From Gossypium raimondii (Eukaryota; Streptophyta; Magnoliopsida; Malvales; Malvaceae), in contig NC_068575.1 of the NCBI RefSeq assembly GCF_025698545.1, positions 48,989,980-49,053,979 on the forward strand: 64,000 nt of DNA, given 5' to 3'. This document shows, one piece after another, positions 26,941-38,089 of the stretch. Each line of letters starts with the position of its first letter. Position 1 is the first letter of the stretch. The position numbers and the translations under genes were made by a program. The notes under the pieces are model-generated. The model made no database searches and had not been told where the DNA came from. It saw only the letters and a list, made by a program, of their open reading frames with translations.

Positions 26941-29348
26941 TTACAGTTGCAAATAGTTGGGGATGCTAGAAATACTCGTCTCCTCCGTGCATAGCTTCTT
27001 GTAAAGTCTCTTTTGATGATCGGTAAACTGCAAAAATAAATCCCTTAATTCCTTTGCTTTCTTGTATTCCTCAGTCCCAGAACAAACCACTTTCAATTCA
27101 CTGCTAAACCCACCCTCCCTTCTGTTCAGTAATTTGTTCTGTACATTGCCAATGCTTATAAAGTGTCAACAAGCATGGAGGTCGAAATGATCTAAAGTTA
27201 TATGTGGTTGTGCATCTACATCTTTGAATCTTCCATTCTCTGTGAAAAATAGAATTAGTACAATTGCATGGGACTTACCGGGGATTTAAGCATCAAGGTC
27301 CAATGATCATTCAATGACAGTTTTTCAGTGGCTACCAATGGTCTGCAGGCAGTGATACGAAAGGATGATCTGAGAACAAATATTATGTATAATAATCCAA
27401 AAAAAACAAAGCTATAACAGAGCTCAGCTTGAAGGTAACCAAATTGTGTAAAAAGGTAGCAGAAGGGTGACAAAAGAACAAAATTGACTATCTAATTAGT
27501 AATTACCATCTGAATGTACTATGTCAATCTGATTACGGAGAATAGGAATAGAGGGACCAAAAGTGCAAGCTATGAATAAATGTGCCAACAACCAACGACA
27601 AAAATGACGATGGGCCGGGTTAACAGTAGCACAAACAAGATTATAGAATCACTAGTTAATGAAAGTAATTTTGAGGTCATAATGCTATAAAGGCAACACA
27701 GCCATATAATACGCCTATGTTACAACTTACCTTCCATTTGAGGATACAGTGAATTGATTAGGACTCTGCAAAAAACCAAACAGCTGTTCAACATCTTTCT
27801 TGCAATCCATCATAATGACACCATTGGTGTATGGCTCCCATGGTAAACTCGGGAAAATATATACTTGCGTTGATATTGAAGTTTGTTCATGAATGAACCT
27901 GGAAACCGCTGACGAGGATAAATCTTTTTCAAGATTCTGAACTAGAATTACGTAAAGCCTTTTATCGCCTCCTACATCAGTATCCTGTCTATTGTCACAA
28001 GTCCCTCCTATAACGGTAGCACGCAAAACTCCCTTACTACACACAATGAAATGTATCGATTTAAATTGAGCGTTTATAGAAACAAAGATATGGACAAACC
28101 TTGGGGTGGCCACACTTCACTCAAAGACCGCTGAGCATACTTTCCCTATGAATAGGCAAACATAACAGCAGTTATCTCCCTACTGCTATATGCTTAGAAA
28201 AAAAGAAACTCTAGAACATCACAAACAAAGGATGGTACCTGTCTCAAACTACCGGAAAGTGGGCGACCATTGGTTTCTCTAAGTCGAGCAACAATATTGC
28301 AGACAAGGTCATCACTGGTAGTGCCGGGAACAAAGTCAGGTAAGGCTTTCACTATGTTTTGCATCGATATCTCCATGAAATATATAAGTTTCGGGTGTAA
28401 CTCGGAATCCTGGAGAAGGCATATATCTGCAACCCCCTTGTTTGCCAAATTCCCAACATTAGGACCATGCAGCCAAAAGAGCAGGAAGATGCACTCACAT
28501 TCTTCTTGGCCATTTAAATTAGAGTGCTTCTTACGCAGAACCTGACAAAAAAGATGGCCCATTTTCTGAATAGAAATAAGAACTCAACCATGATATTTAT
28601 ATAAAATAAAGTAGATAAGCATAAACCAAGTATTCTTCAGCACAAAAAAAGGGTGTCTGTCAAATGGCAATACAAAAGCATAATATTTATAAAAATCAAC
28701 AATAACAATTCTAAAGCTAAAATAGGAAGCAACACTAAAATGAAAGTCTTTTAACAGTTTCATTTCATCAAAAGTAAATATCAAATGTGTTACATAATGG
28801 TTTTAAACCTCTTTAGTAATGAAACTATAACTTAGATGCACCTTTATTTTCCCATCAAATTTTACCAACAAAAATGTATAAAATAATAACAATGGAGCAT
28901 TTTTTTTTCTTTTAAATGAACAAAAAATGAAAATGAAATATTATATATGTGTGTGCACGCATAGTTTGAACCAAAGGAAAAGAGTTGTACGGACATCGTC
29001 GACAATGGCATCGTAAAAGAGAACTTCGCCGGCGGCGAAAGAATCCGAAGCACAAACGCGCATGCCTTTGACGACCTTGGAGCAATTAGGATCCTGAAGT
29101 TGGGCGGAGACCTTACGAAACCTCCCCAAAAAATCGTGAAGCTCGTCCACCGACTTAAAATTATCGGCCAGGAAAACGTTGTCTGATTCGGCGGGGAATT
29201 CGTCGTACTTGACTCTCAGCTTTTCACTTCTCTCGCCCTCTAACAATAACTGAACACTGTACCAGGCGTCGTCCGGGTACGAACGGAACTCCGTGTCGTA
29301 GCCGTCCTCCGCCGTGACTAAGGAGTGACTGTCGCCGGAATGCGACAT
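26941..29348 (-). CDS. SAWADEE-domain protein without homeodomain, 422 aa
   Basis: Six exons on the minus strand join in frame: 29348-28995, 28541-28239, 28145-28100, 28007-27731, 27369-27279 and 27138-26941. The ATG at 29348 is the first in frame; the upstream codons open with TTG only. Residues 20-32 read EFRSYPDDAWYSV, then LRVKYDEFPAESDNVF, LFYDAIVDD, and after the first junction KKHSNLNGQEECECIFLLFW. That order (E-F-R...D-A-W-Y, rV-Y-F, Y-D-A, C-x-C-f) is the SAWADEE fold, a tandem-Tudor-like reader of methylated histone H3 in SHH1/DTF1. The domain spans about residues 18-150. No homeodomain precedes it, unlike SHH1. The remaining ~270 residues match nothing I know. A nuclear chromatin role is inference. 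Confidence 0.8.
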
Positions 29349-29860
29349 TACTGACGGTGTGTCTTTCACTTTCCTCTTCTGCAATTTGAAAGATGTTGGG
29401 ACTTTTGTTTGGTTTTGGATTTTTGTGGAGGAAAAGGGACACAGAGAAAAAAAATGCTTAATTCCAACCGACGTCCCTAAATTATGACCAAAATTTTAAA
29501 TTAGTTACTAGACTTCAAATTGTTTTTAATTGAATGATGGCAAAGTATTAAATTTGTATTTAACCATTAACTTAAGTGTTAAATATTAATTACAATCAAC
29601 ATGTGACCATATTTTAAACGTGCCTTTGGATTAGATATTCAAACTGTCGTATGCCTAAATTTTGCTCAATAAATTTTAAATATGCTAAAATAAGCATTTA
29701 ACATACAAGCTGATGTTAGGGTAATGAAAAGATATATAAAATATAATTGATAATTTGAAGATATTCCACAAAATTCCAATTCTCCTTTATACCTTTCACA
29801 TCACATCTACATCTCATCATCTTTTAGACTTTGCTTAACTTAGTTCTTATTCTAAATCTT
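29349..29860. other. Upstream region of the SAWADEE gene, AT-rich
   Basis: The 5' UTR and promoter of the minus-strand gene lie here. There is a tgcaatttgaaag sequence about 35 bases upstream of the ATG that reads ttgcag|aag on the coding strand and could be a leader-intron acceptor. No other feature is clear. Confidence 0.4.
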
Positions 29861-29862
29861 TG

Positions 29863-30240
29863 GGGATGTTTGTCAAGCATTCAAGAAGAAAATCGCCGGT
29901 CAAACCAAGAGCATTGAAGTGTGGAATTCAAGCTACGACGAACCAAGTGGCATTAGATCAGTGGTTGATCCACTCGACTACTTGTTCAGTTCAGGCAACT
30001 CCGAAATTTTTACCTCCGACTTACTTGTGTAAGCAAGAGACGGAGGCTGAAAGCTTAAACGTTGTCCACTCCCATCAGTTCGTACAACTTCCTCAGCTAG
30101 AGAGCCCATCCCTGCCATTATAATCATCTGCAGCAGCAACAACGAGAAAGTGACTGACAGGAGAACCCTCGACAAGTTTGTTGCTTCTCAGTTGAGCCAT
30201 GAAGACAGATACCATGGTGAAGTATCTTTGCAACGTATCT
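29863..30240 (+). pseudogene. Frameshifted fragment of a VND-type NAC transcription factor
   Basis: Conceptual translation switches between two forward frames. One gives VCQAFKKKIAGQTKSIEVWN, then SSYDEPSG and VVDPLDY. The next gives LCKQETEAE and QFVQLPQLESPSLPL. The first frame then resumes with KVTDRRTLDKFVASQLSHED. In that order these are conserved pieces downstream of the NAC domain in VND-type proteins (VCRAFKK at the end of subdomain E, then the transcription-regulatory region). At least two frame changes and a stop after PSLPL break it, and subdomains A-D are missing. It is a relic of an exon-3 segment, not a working gene. The antisense frame at 29978-30175 has no ATG at its start. 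Confidence 0.8.
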
Positions 30241-31114
30241 ATAGATTTTGCGTATGTTTATCTCCTTTCAATATTTGAGGCGGCTACTTGTTGGGGAAGA
30301 CGAAGAACACAAAAAGGAGAAGAGCAGAGTAAACCGCGGGAAAGATGGCAATTTTTCTTTTGACTAACTTTGAAATACTGTAGGGTTGAAATAAAACGGG
30401 GATGGCTGTTTGGATTACGTAATCATTTTATTTAAAGGGATTAAATTGAGAAAAAGGAGTTTTAAAGGACCAGCAAGACAAATTTTATTTTAGAGTAATT
30501 TACTTTTTCCTTAAAGAACAAAATGTGTTAAAAATCTAATGGATGCAATTTTTTTTATTATTGATTTAACCGAATGAATTCTTCCATATAAATTATTTTT
30601 AAAACATTAAATAATTAATGAAATATCCATTTAGGTTGGTAAAATTTATAAACTTTAATAATTACAAATTTGATAAACTAACATAAGAATAACTTCCATA
30701 ACCATTCATTTTATATCATACCAAATCCATGTCCATTTTTGTAATTTCCTCCTCTACCATTTTTATCTCTCCTGTTTATTTAAATACCAAACACTTCTGC
30801 CATAATAATAATAAGCTTCTCCAAGGGGTAAAGAACCAAACTGTGGCCTCCATCACCATCATCATGGTAACAATTACTTATGCCTTGAACCTTAGCTTAG
30901 CAAACAATCCGAGCAATGTCTTTTCCAATCATAACATAAACTTATAGAATACATGAAATTTATGTCATTAATTTAGTAATAACTCATGTTTAGCATTGTT
31001 TTTCAGGAAAAAAAAAAAAAGGGGATCATTTATCATATAGTACAACTGATCCAATACCGAAAAGTAACTGATACAAGAAGCACACCCGTACTCGATCTGA
31101 CTTGTTATAACAAC
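30241..31114. other. Intergenic, AT-rich, 3' flank of IGPS
   Basis: No reliable coding sequence was found. A poly-A run lies at 31009-31020. The short forward frames in 30729-31204 overlap the 3' end of the minus-strand IGPS gene or are low-complexity. Confidence 0.45.
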
Positions 31115-34100
31115 TCACAAAGAAATGTCTCTACCAAAAAGTCCGGTTATTCCTTTTCCAGGGTCGCTTTGCTTCACTATCGATTCCCCAACCAAAACCT
31201 GTAATGGAACAATGTTGTGGATAAGTAAAGATGGATGTGCATAGAAGACGCATCTCATAGCTGTTGATGCCAATTCAACTTCACTGTCATTCCACTAACC
31301 AAATTACTTCTTGGATGATCAAATGTCTAACAGTCGGATTATTACTGCTACATGATTGATGACTATCATCTATCTTCACCTGGTAATACTTTCGGTATTA
31401 CTTCAACCCCACACCAAAAGAAAAGTGCTATTATTTTCAACTTTTCTTCTCTTGTCTAACATTGTAACGTGCAACAGAAAAGAAAAATACTATCTTCTTG
31501 TTCCAAACTCATCAAGAAAAAATAAATTAATATCATGCAATTTGCAATTTGCTCAGGATTTAACGTAACTTACTGCTTTAACACCAGCTTCTTGCACATA
31601 CCCAACATGACCTGGAGTAAATAGCCCAGATTCTCCAACTACCTGATGTGGTAAAGTAAACAATAAATTATTTAAACAACATATATGAGATGAGTTGCAT
31701 GGACAAGCAATAACCTTTTTATCTTTAAATGCATAGAAACGGATACGGTGAAGGGCGCGGGTTTTCTAATTTATCAGAATATATATACGGTGAAGGGTCA
31801 CTTACAATTATATCTTTCTGACAGATCAGTTGGCCACGCTCTCCTTCAAGAAGCTTCTTTGTGTTACTGATATCTACCTCAAATGTCTCTGAAGACAAGA
31901 AAATGGGGGGACATTGATACCTCTTTAAGTCTATATGCCGGAGACGAAGCTCACCGAGTTCGTAGCAGACTATTATTGGTACAAGGAAATAATATGACAC
32001 ATTGATTGTAAACAATATAGTCATAGGTACAGCAGAGACATTTCAGATATTGATTTACATGAGAAAAGAATAATCTTAGTACTTATTTAAAGTATTAATA
32101 GTTTATACACACAAAATGGCCATCAAGTAGGAGGTAACCAACACCTGAAAGGCTAAAACCAATCAGGAATGTTTGTATCACCCAAATATAGCTGCGAGGA
32201 CCAAATTTTCTCCTAAAAGATGCAAAGATACAAACTCATTATAGAAGTTGATATCATACACTCATTCCCTTGCTTCTGAATATCAAAAGTCCAAACAAAT
32301 TTTATTTTGAAAATTTGATATTTTAAAAATGTTACCGATAAAATTTGTTAGAATTAATATTGGACTTTTGGGTGGTTTGGTGGCTGCAGGGATCCAAGAA
32401 CATCCAACTATCTCTTCACTATATTGCAAGTTTCGATTTTGACTACTAGAAACCTTATCCAGGTACATATTCTAAGGGATGTGGCATAAAGTGGTGAACT
32501 AATCTTGGATTTTAGATTTGGAATTCATTTCCTCCCTTCTACTCCAGAACTAAAGGCTGTCTACCATTGTCTCTAGTAAGCCAGTTGTCAAACATTCACT
32601 GTGGACACCTGTCATCAGCACCAATTATCCAGAAGAAGGTTCTTGGAAGTTGGAGTGACTCAATTAACACACTGTACACATTCTCAGGCAGGTCTAGAAG
32701 TTACTGCAAAGAAGAAACTTTAAACTACATGGATCAGATGTCTCATGAAGCAACTCAATTAGCAAATGTGAAACTTGTAAAACCTTACCAAGGTTTCGAT
32801 TATTGATACCAATAAGCTCAATCCCCTCTATACCAAGAACACGATCCATTTCCCTCTCATCGTGCACCTAAAGAAAGACAACAAAAGCAACAATAAGGCA
32901 TAAGAATGTTGGAAAGAAGAATCCATATATGAAAATTGACTAATGGTAGAAGCTCTTTACGAAGCCTTGGGTTCAATCATATAACTCATGAAAGACTAAT
33001 ATTTTTCTAATTGAAGCAAAAAGAAAAGGTTTGATATGCTCAATATATTATGGAAATTCAACTCCCTGAGTGGAACACGTTTCATAACCCAGAAAACACC
33101 TCAACAATTCAAAAGTAATGGAAAAATGAAAAACAAAGAAGCTCTGCCTAACCTCTACAAGTGCAGCCAAACCAAGCATCTTGCAGATTTTAACCATGTA
33201 TCTGATGTCAAGATCAGGCAAAACAGCAGCAATTAAAAGTATTGCATCTGCTCCTTTGATTCGAGCATAGTAGATCTGCCATGCATCTATCACAAATTCT
33301 TTGCACAGTAGAGGACACTGCATTCATTGTAAGGGCCAGATTTATACAGGTTTACCAAGTGTACATATAACAACAAATCAAGATTATAGATTGAGTTAAA
33401 AATTTACTTATGCAACAGACCTGTACTCCAGCATTTCTTATTGCCTCCAGATTTTCAAAGCTTCCCTTAATTGAAGAGGAGGTAAAAGCAAGTCACAATA
33501 TTAGCATACAGACTGAGGAATTGAACACAATGTTAAAAAAAACAATATGTTACCTTAAAAAACTTTTCATCAGTCAAAACACTGAGACAAGCTGCTCCAC
33601 CCTTCTCATACGCTCGTGCTATTTCAACCTATTATGAGCAACCATTTATACTTATATATGAAAGTTTCTCGGTGATAAAAAAGATAGCATGATGGATGGA
33701 AAATACATAGTTCTTTTAATTCACTCTTTCTAGATAGAAACATACTCTAAAATTTTGAACATTTCCTCCCTACCGTAAGTTCAAGAAGAAGCCCTTAATC
33801 TTTCAGAGTTTATATACTTGCATTATTCTTCTTCTATAAATGACAGTGGAAGTTGTAAGTTGATACGTGCTTTATTTATTTATTTATCAATTTTCATAGG
33901 TATGCATAAAGCCTTTATGTATCCTCTAACCTTGCTTGTGGATTTTCACAAATCAACATACTTAATGGAGCTCAAGCCTCCAACCTTGTTCGTGGAAACG
34001 TCTCCATTGTATGAAAATGATTATCCAACTTTTAGCATCAAAAGTTTTTTCACAGGAAATGATAGAAGACTGGTAAATGCCCCATAACATGTTTTATAAA

Positions 34101-35074
34101 AAGAATTAATGAGTAAATTCATTACTAAATAAACCGAATTTAATTCCTTAACTCCATGGCCGATTATACAATAACAGCCTAACAAGCAATTACCAGAATG
34201 AAGCTAAAAAAGCTTGTACTAGGATAATTACCCTTCCATCATGAATAGAATAATAAGAAAAGGAAGCTCAATTATTATAAACTAAAAGAAAAAGAGAAGT
34301 CCTTTACTGGATCAAAATCCTCTCTGAGAATTCCTCTGCTAGGTGAAGCCTTCTTAACTTCAGCAATTAAACCAGGCAATCCAGTCCGCGAATGCGCAGC
34401 CTTAAGAGCCCCAACAAAGTCTCGAGTCGGAGGTGCATTCTCGATAAACTTCTTCAATGTAGCCAAAGGCTTCCTCTCTTTCATCTGCCAAACCCAAATA
34501 TAATTATTACCACGGGTTCTAAAATGGTAAAAATCCAATCATTTCCAAATTAAATTAAAAATTGCAGAAATTACTTGGGAAACTTCCGTGTCTTTGTGCC
34601 AAACGATTTCTTCGAGAATGTTACGAGGAGTGTTGCCGTCGTTCTGCAAACGGAACTCGAAGGGACCCACGTAGTGCAACGGGGGACCCGTCGGAGGCCG
34701 TCGCCGTATTCTTATACCCTGACTAGCTGCGACTTCGTTTTGGAACATTCCAACTTCCCATTCCTTTACTTTCAAAGCATCTTCCTCCTCTTCCTCTTTC
34801 GGGGATATCGTCCCCGGCTACACACACACCAAGAAAAAAAAAGAAAAAAGAAAAAAGAAAAAAACAATTGAGGATATAAGGTTTAGTGTTTATATTGTAG
34901 CTGATTATTATTGTTGATGTTTACCTGCTGAGCTCGAATGGCGGGAAAACTGGAGCGACGGAGTGGAAGGTCCATTGAGAAGCGTCTGGCGAAGGAATTG
35001 GGCGGTTGATTAAAGGAAGGAAAAGAGCGCAACGAAGTCCCAGGACTTGACTTCAGGGAAATGAGTCCCTCCAT
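31115..35074 (-). CDS. IGPS: Indole-3-glycerol-phosphate synthase, chloroplast precursor
   Basis: The enzyme closes the ring of 1-(o-carboxyphenylamino)-1-deoxyribulose-5-phosphate to indole-3-glycerol phosphate in plastid tryptophan synthesis. Ten exons with GT-AG borders join in frame: 35074-34925, 34817-34575, 34484-34308, 33628-33554, 33465-33421, 33317-33153, 32867-32789, 31888-31806, 31642-31574 and 31198-31115. The product is 389 aa. Exon 1 (50 aa) is Ser/Arg-rich and acidic-poor, as expected of a transit peptide. The TIM-barrel signatures follow in order: [12 protein letters not shown] (Glu173 and Lys175 match catalytic residues of bacterial TrpC), [61 protein letters not shown] and VLVGESIVK. 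All are intact. The internal exons are short, which is why no long open frame marks the locus. Confidence 0.94.
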
Positions 35075-37544
35075 CCTCCAATCCAATATCCCTAATTCAA
35101 TCTGGAGAATAAGTTTAGTAGGAAAAATATGGGAAGGATATTGCAAACCAAATTTATTTGACATTTATAAAATGTGCATTAATCATAGTAGGAGGGAGTT
35201 CCTAATTTAATTAAATTTGATCTAATTCTTTGATTAAAAATGATTGGCTAAGAGATTTTTTTAACTATTGAATTTGGGGTAGTTTGGGTAATGAATTATA
35301 GTTTAGGTACCATATATAGTTTAAGTACCATTTGTAATAAAAAGAAAATTTTAAATACTAACTTGGGAAAAAACATATAATTTAAGGACCATTTGTAGTT
35401 TAAGCCTAAAAATTCTTAATTATTATAAAATCATTTGTAGAAATTCGCATTTCTTATAAATTTTATAACTGATTCTTAGACAAAAGTTTTTGTTCATGGA
35501 AACATTTACTTCAACTTTTAAATTTTACAATTATATGTGATTTGATTTTATAAAAAATAATTTTAAACGTTTGGATTGAGTCAGGATAGGACCCAAAAAT
35601 CATTTTAGACAAACAAGTTTTAATGTTTAAGCTAAGTCAATTGCTTTTTAGAAGAAAATAAAAAGTAATTGGAAACCATTAATAAATCATCTTAAAAATC
35701 TTAAACTAATGCTCTGTAATTTGAAAAGTTTGAGTCGAATTTTAGCATTCCACCTTTGTTACACTGATAAAAATATTTTCTTTACCAAAACAAAACACAC
35801 ACACTTATCACTTAATCAAGATTATTGCTTTTCTTGTAGCTTCATAATTGTACCTAATCTAGGTTAACACATGATGCATAACCTTTCCTACTAATTAGAG
35901 AAATATATGAATTGACTAAAGCTTGTTCCATGTTTGTTTACGGTTAATAATTATTAATTTTAGTAAGTTAATGTAAATGTATGTATATTTTGAAATATAA
36001 TAATGCATTTTACTAATTTCATCTTATTTTTGCATAAATAGTGCATATAACGATACCCTTTTTTAATGAATATAATGATACATTAATGAAAGTAAATGAG
36101 AGGTTGCCTTATTTTTCAAGTTAAAAACCATTTTTCTTACTTTTCCATCTATATGAAAAATTAATTTTCCTATAATCATCGGGAGAATTACTTTCTTTCT
36201 TAAAAAAGGAAAAGTGGAAAATAACTTTAAGACATTTTAATATAAAATATTCGAATCAATGGGATAAATATTAAATTGATACATAAATTTTATTTTGTGT
36301 AGTTATACCATGAACATATGAAACTTGTATAATCGTTCATATGTATACGTGAAATTTTGAGTTTGATTCAATTGTACACATTTAAAGAAATTAACACATT
36401 TATTTATTTTTCATGTTGAATTAATATAATTATCTGTGAATGTAATATTCCATGTATAGTGGTGTCAACTCAATAATGTTATTAACATTTGAAAATTAAA
36501 TTAAATTAAAATTTTATGTATAATATTACACATTAAATCATAATTAAGTTGTTAACTTTTCATCATATCAAACCTCCTTTTCATGTCAACTGACGATTTG
36601 ATAATAATACAAGTCCCTTCCTACTCGATTAGTGAATAGTTAACTAAGGTGAAATACAGTTAAAAGGAAAAAATAGAGAGCTACAAATATTGGTAAAGAG
36701 ATTTCGTTATTTTCAAATATATTGTAATAAATTCTATTGTTTGACAGAATTTAAGAGTTTTACTAAAAAATACATTATCTAAAATATTATAGTAATTACT
36801 GGCCAAAAATATTATAATAATAGGTTCAAATTTTTAAATAATATTTTATTAATATATAAATAAATTTTATACTACTCAGTTATCATAATATAATATGTTA
36901 TTAAAAACCGTTTATTTTAAAATTTTATATATTACATGTAAAGTTATATATTTATTTAAATCATTAATATTTACCGAATGAGTATTAACTCAATTGATAT
37001 TTTTATTGTAACAATTGAGAATGATGTACGATCAAGTGCGTCAAGTGCACATTTTCTCTCATTTAAATTTTCGGGGGTTTATAGTAAGAGAAAATATTTA
37101 GAACCAATTTAACATTACTTTTTAAAAACAGTTTGGGGAAGAAAAAAATAGTTTTGAAAAAACAGCATGGTTAAAGAATATGCTTTTGAGACAAAAAAAA
37201 TGCTTTGTTGCCTAAAAGCAATTTTGAAAAGTAATGCTAAACTAAGCTTTAATACGTTATCAATGAAGTTTCTAGACTCCATAAGCAAAGTTAGAAGGTT
37301 GACAAGTGCCTGATAGATGTATAGTAAAATATTTAAAAAACATATATTGAAAAAAGACATATATCAATTTTTTAAGGCTGCTTGTGGAATAAAAAATAGA
37401 TTGTGAGTGCACCAAATACTTATCCTTATAGTAATAGTAGTAATTGTATAAAAAATGTTAACACAACTATAATAAGGATTATCATTTGATACACAAGCGA
37501 TATAGTTTTTTAACTCTATAAGCAAGGTTAATAACTAAATATGC
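35075..37544. other. Intergenic, AT-rich, no gene
   Basis: The IGPS promoter occupies the first few hundred bases. The phrase 'agtttaggtaccat' recurs between about 35300 and 35400 (ggtaccatatatagtttaagtaccatttgtag...aaggaccatttgtagtttaag), giving a small imperfect tandem repeat. The remainder is AT-rich without a supported feature. Confidence 0.45.
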
Positions 37545-38089
37545 CACCATGTGTCGATTTTTTTCTCAATGCCATGTGTCTCTCTGTGGGCAGCATGCTT
37601 ACATTGGAGGAGTTCTAATGTACTCGAATGCAAGCTGGTTATGTGGGTATGCAATGAGTTTCGGCAAGGAATCAACTTTTAAAGTTGAAACAAGAGCGAT
37701 ATTGAAAGGTCTTTTCATAGTATGGGGAAAAGGCTTAAGAAAGGTCGAAGTTGAATGTGATAATGCAGTTTTGGTTGAAATAATTTTAGCAGGGGGAGAC
37801 ACCAGTAGTAGTTTGGTGGAATTAAGGTTATTACATTAGTTGCTGCGTAGGAAATGGGATGTAAGAGTTTGTCATATTTCGAGGGATCAAAATGGTATTG
37901 CAGATCACTTGGCTAAACATGCTGCAATAGGAAACCCTGTGCTCCAATTGTTTGAAGCTTTGCCAGATTTGATAAAAAATGTGTTGACTACTGATTGTAA
38001 TGGTTCTAATTCAGTTTAATATGGCTTGGTTGATGTAATCACTTTATGCTGTGCTTTTATCTACAAAAAAAAAAAAACAACAACAAAAA
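37545..38089 (+). mobile_element. 5'-truncated LINE tail with RNase H remnant
   Basis: An open frame from about 37549 to 38019, interrupted by one in-frame TAG at about 37837, encodes an RNase H domain of the RVT_3 type. Visible motifs are ETRAILKGL, VEVECDNAVLV and, after the stop, VCHISRDQNGIADHLAKHA. They supply the Glu and the two later Asp residues; the first Asp would lie upstream and is absent. About 45 bases after the stop codon comes an A-rich tail (38064-38089). An RNase H at the C-terminus followed by poly-A is the layout of a 5'-truncated plant LINE. Clear flanking target duplications were not found. Confidence 0.7.

Noticed and set aside
29978..30175. Minus-strand frame resembling a small secreted peptide with hydrophobic N-terminus
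   Set aside because: Its first codon is TTG with an in-frame stop shortly upstream, and the opposite strand explains the sequence as a NAC gene fragment.
34539..34871. 98-codon plus-strand frame ending in a Lys-rich tail
   Set aside because: It is antisense to IGPS exon 2; the Lys run is the pyrimidine tract of intron 1 read on the other strand.
37599..37802. Minus-strand 67-codon frame
   Set aside because: It is antisense to the LINE RNase H frame, which has clear motifs.
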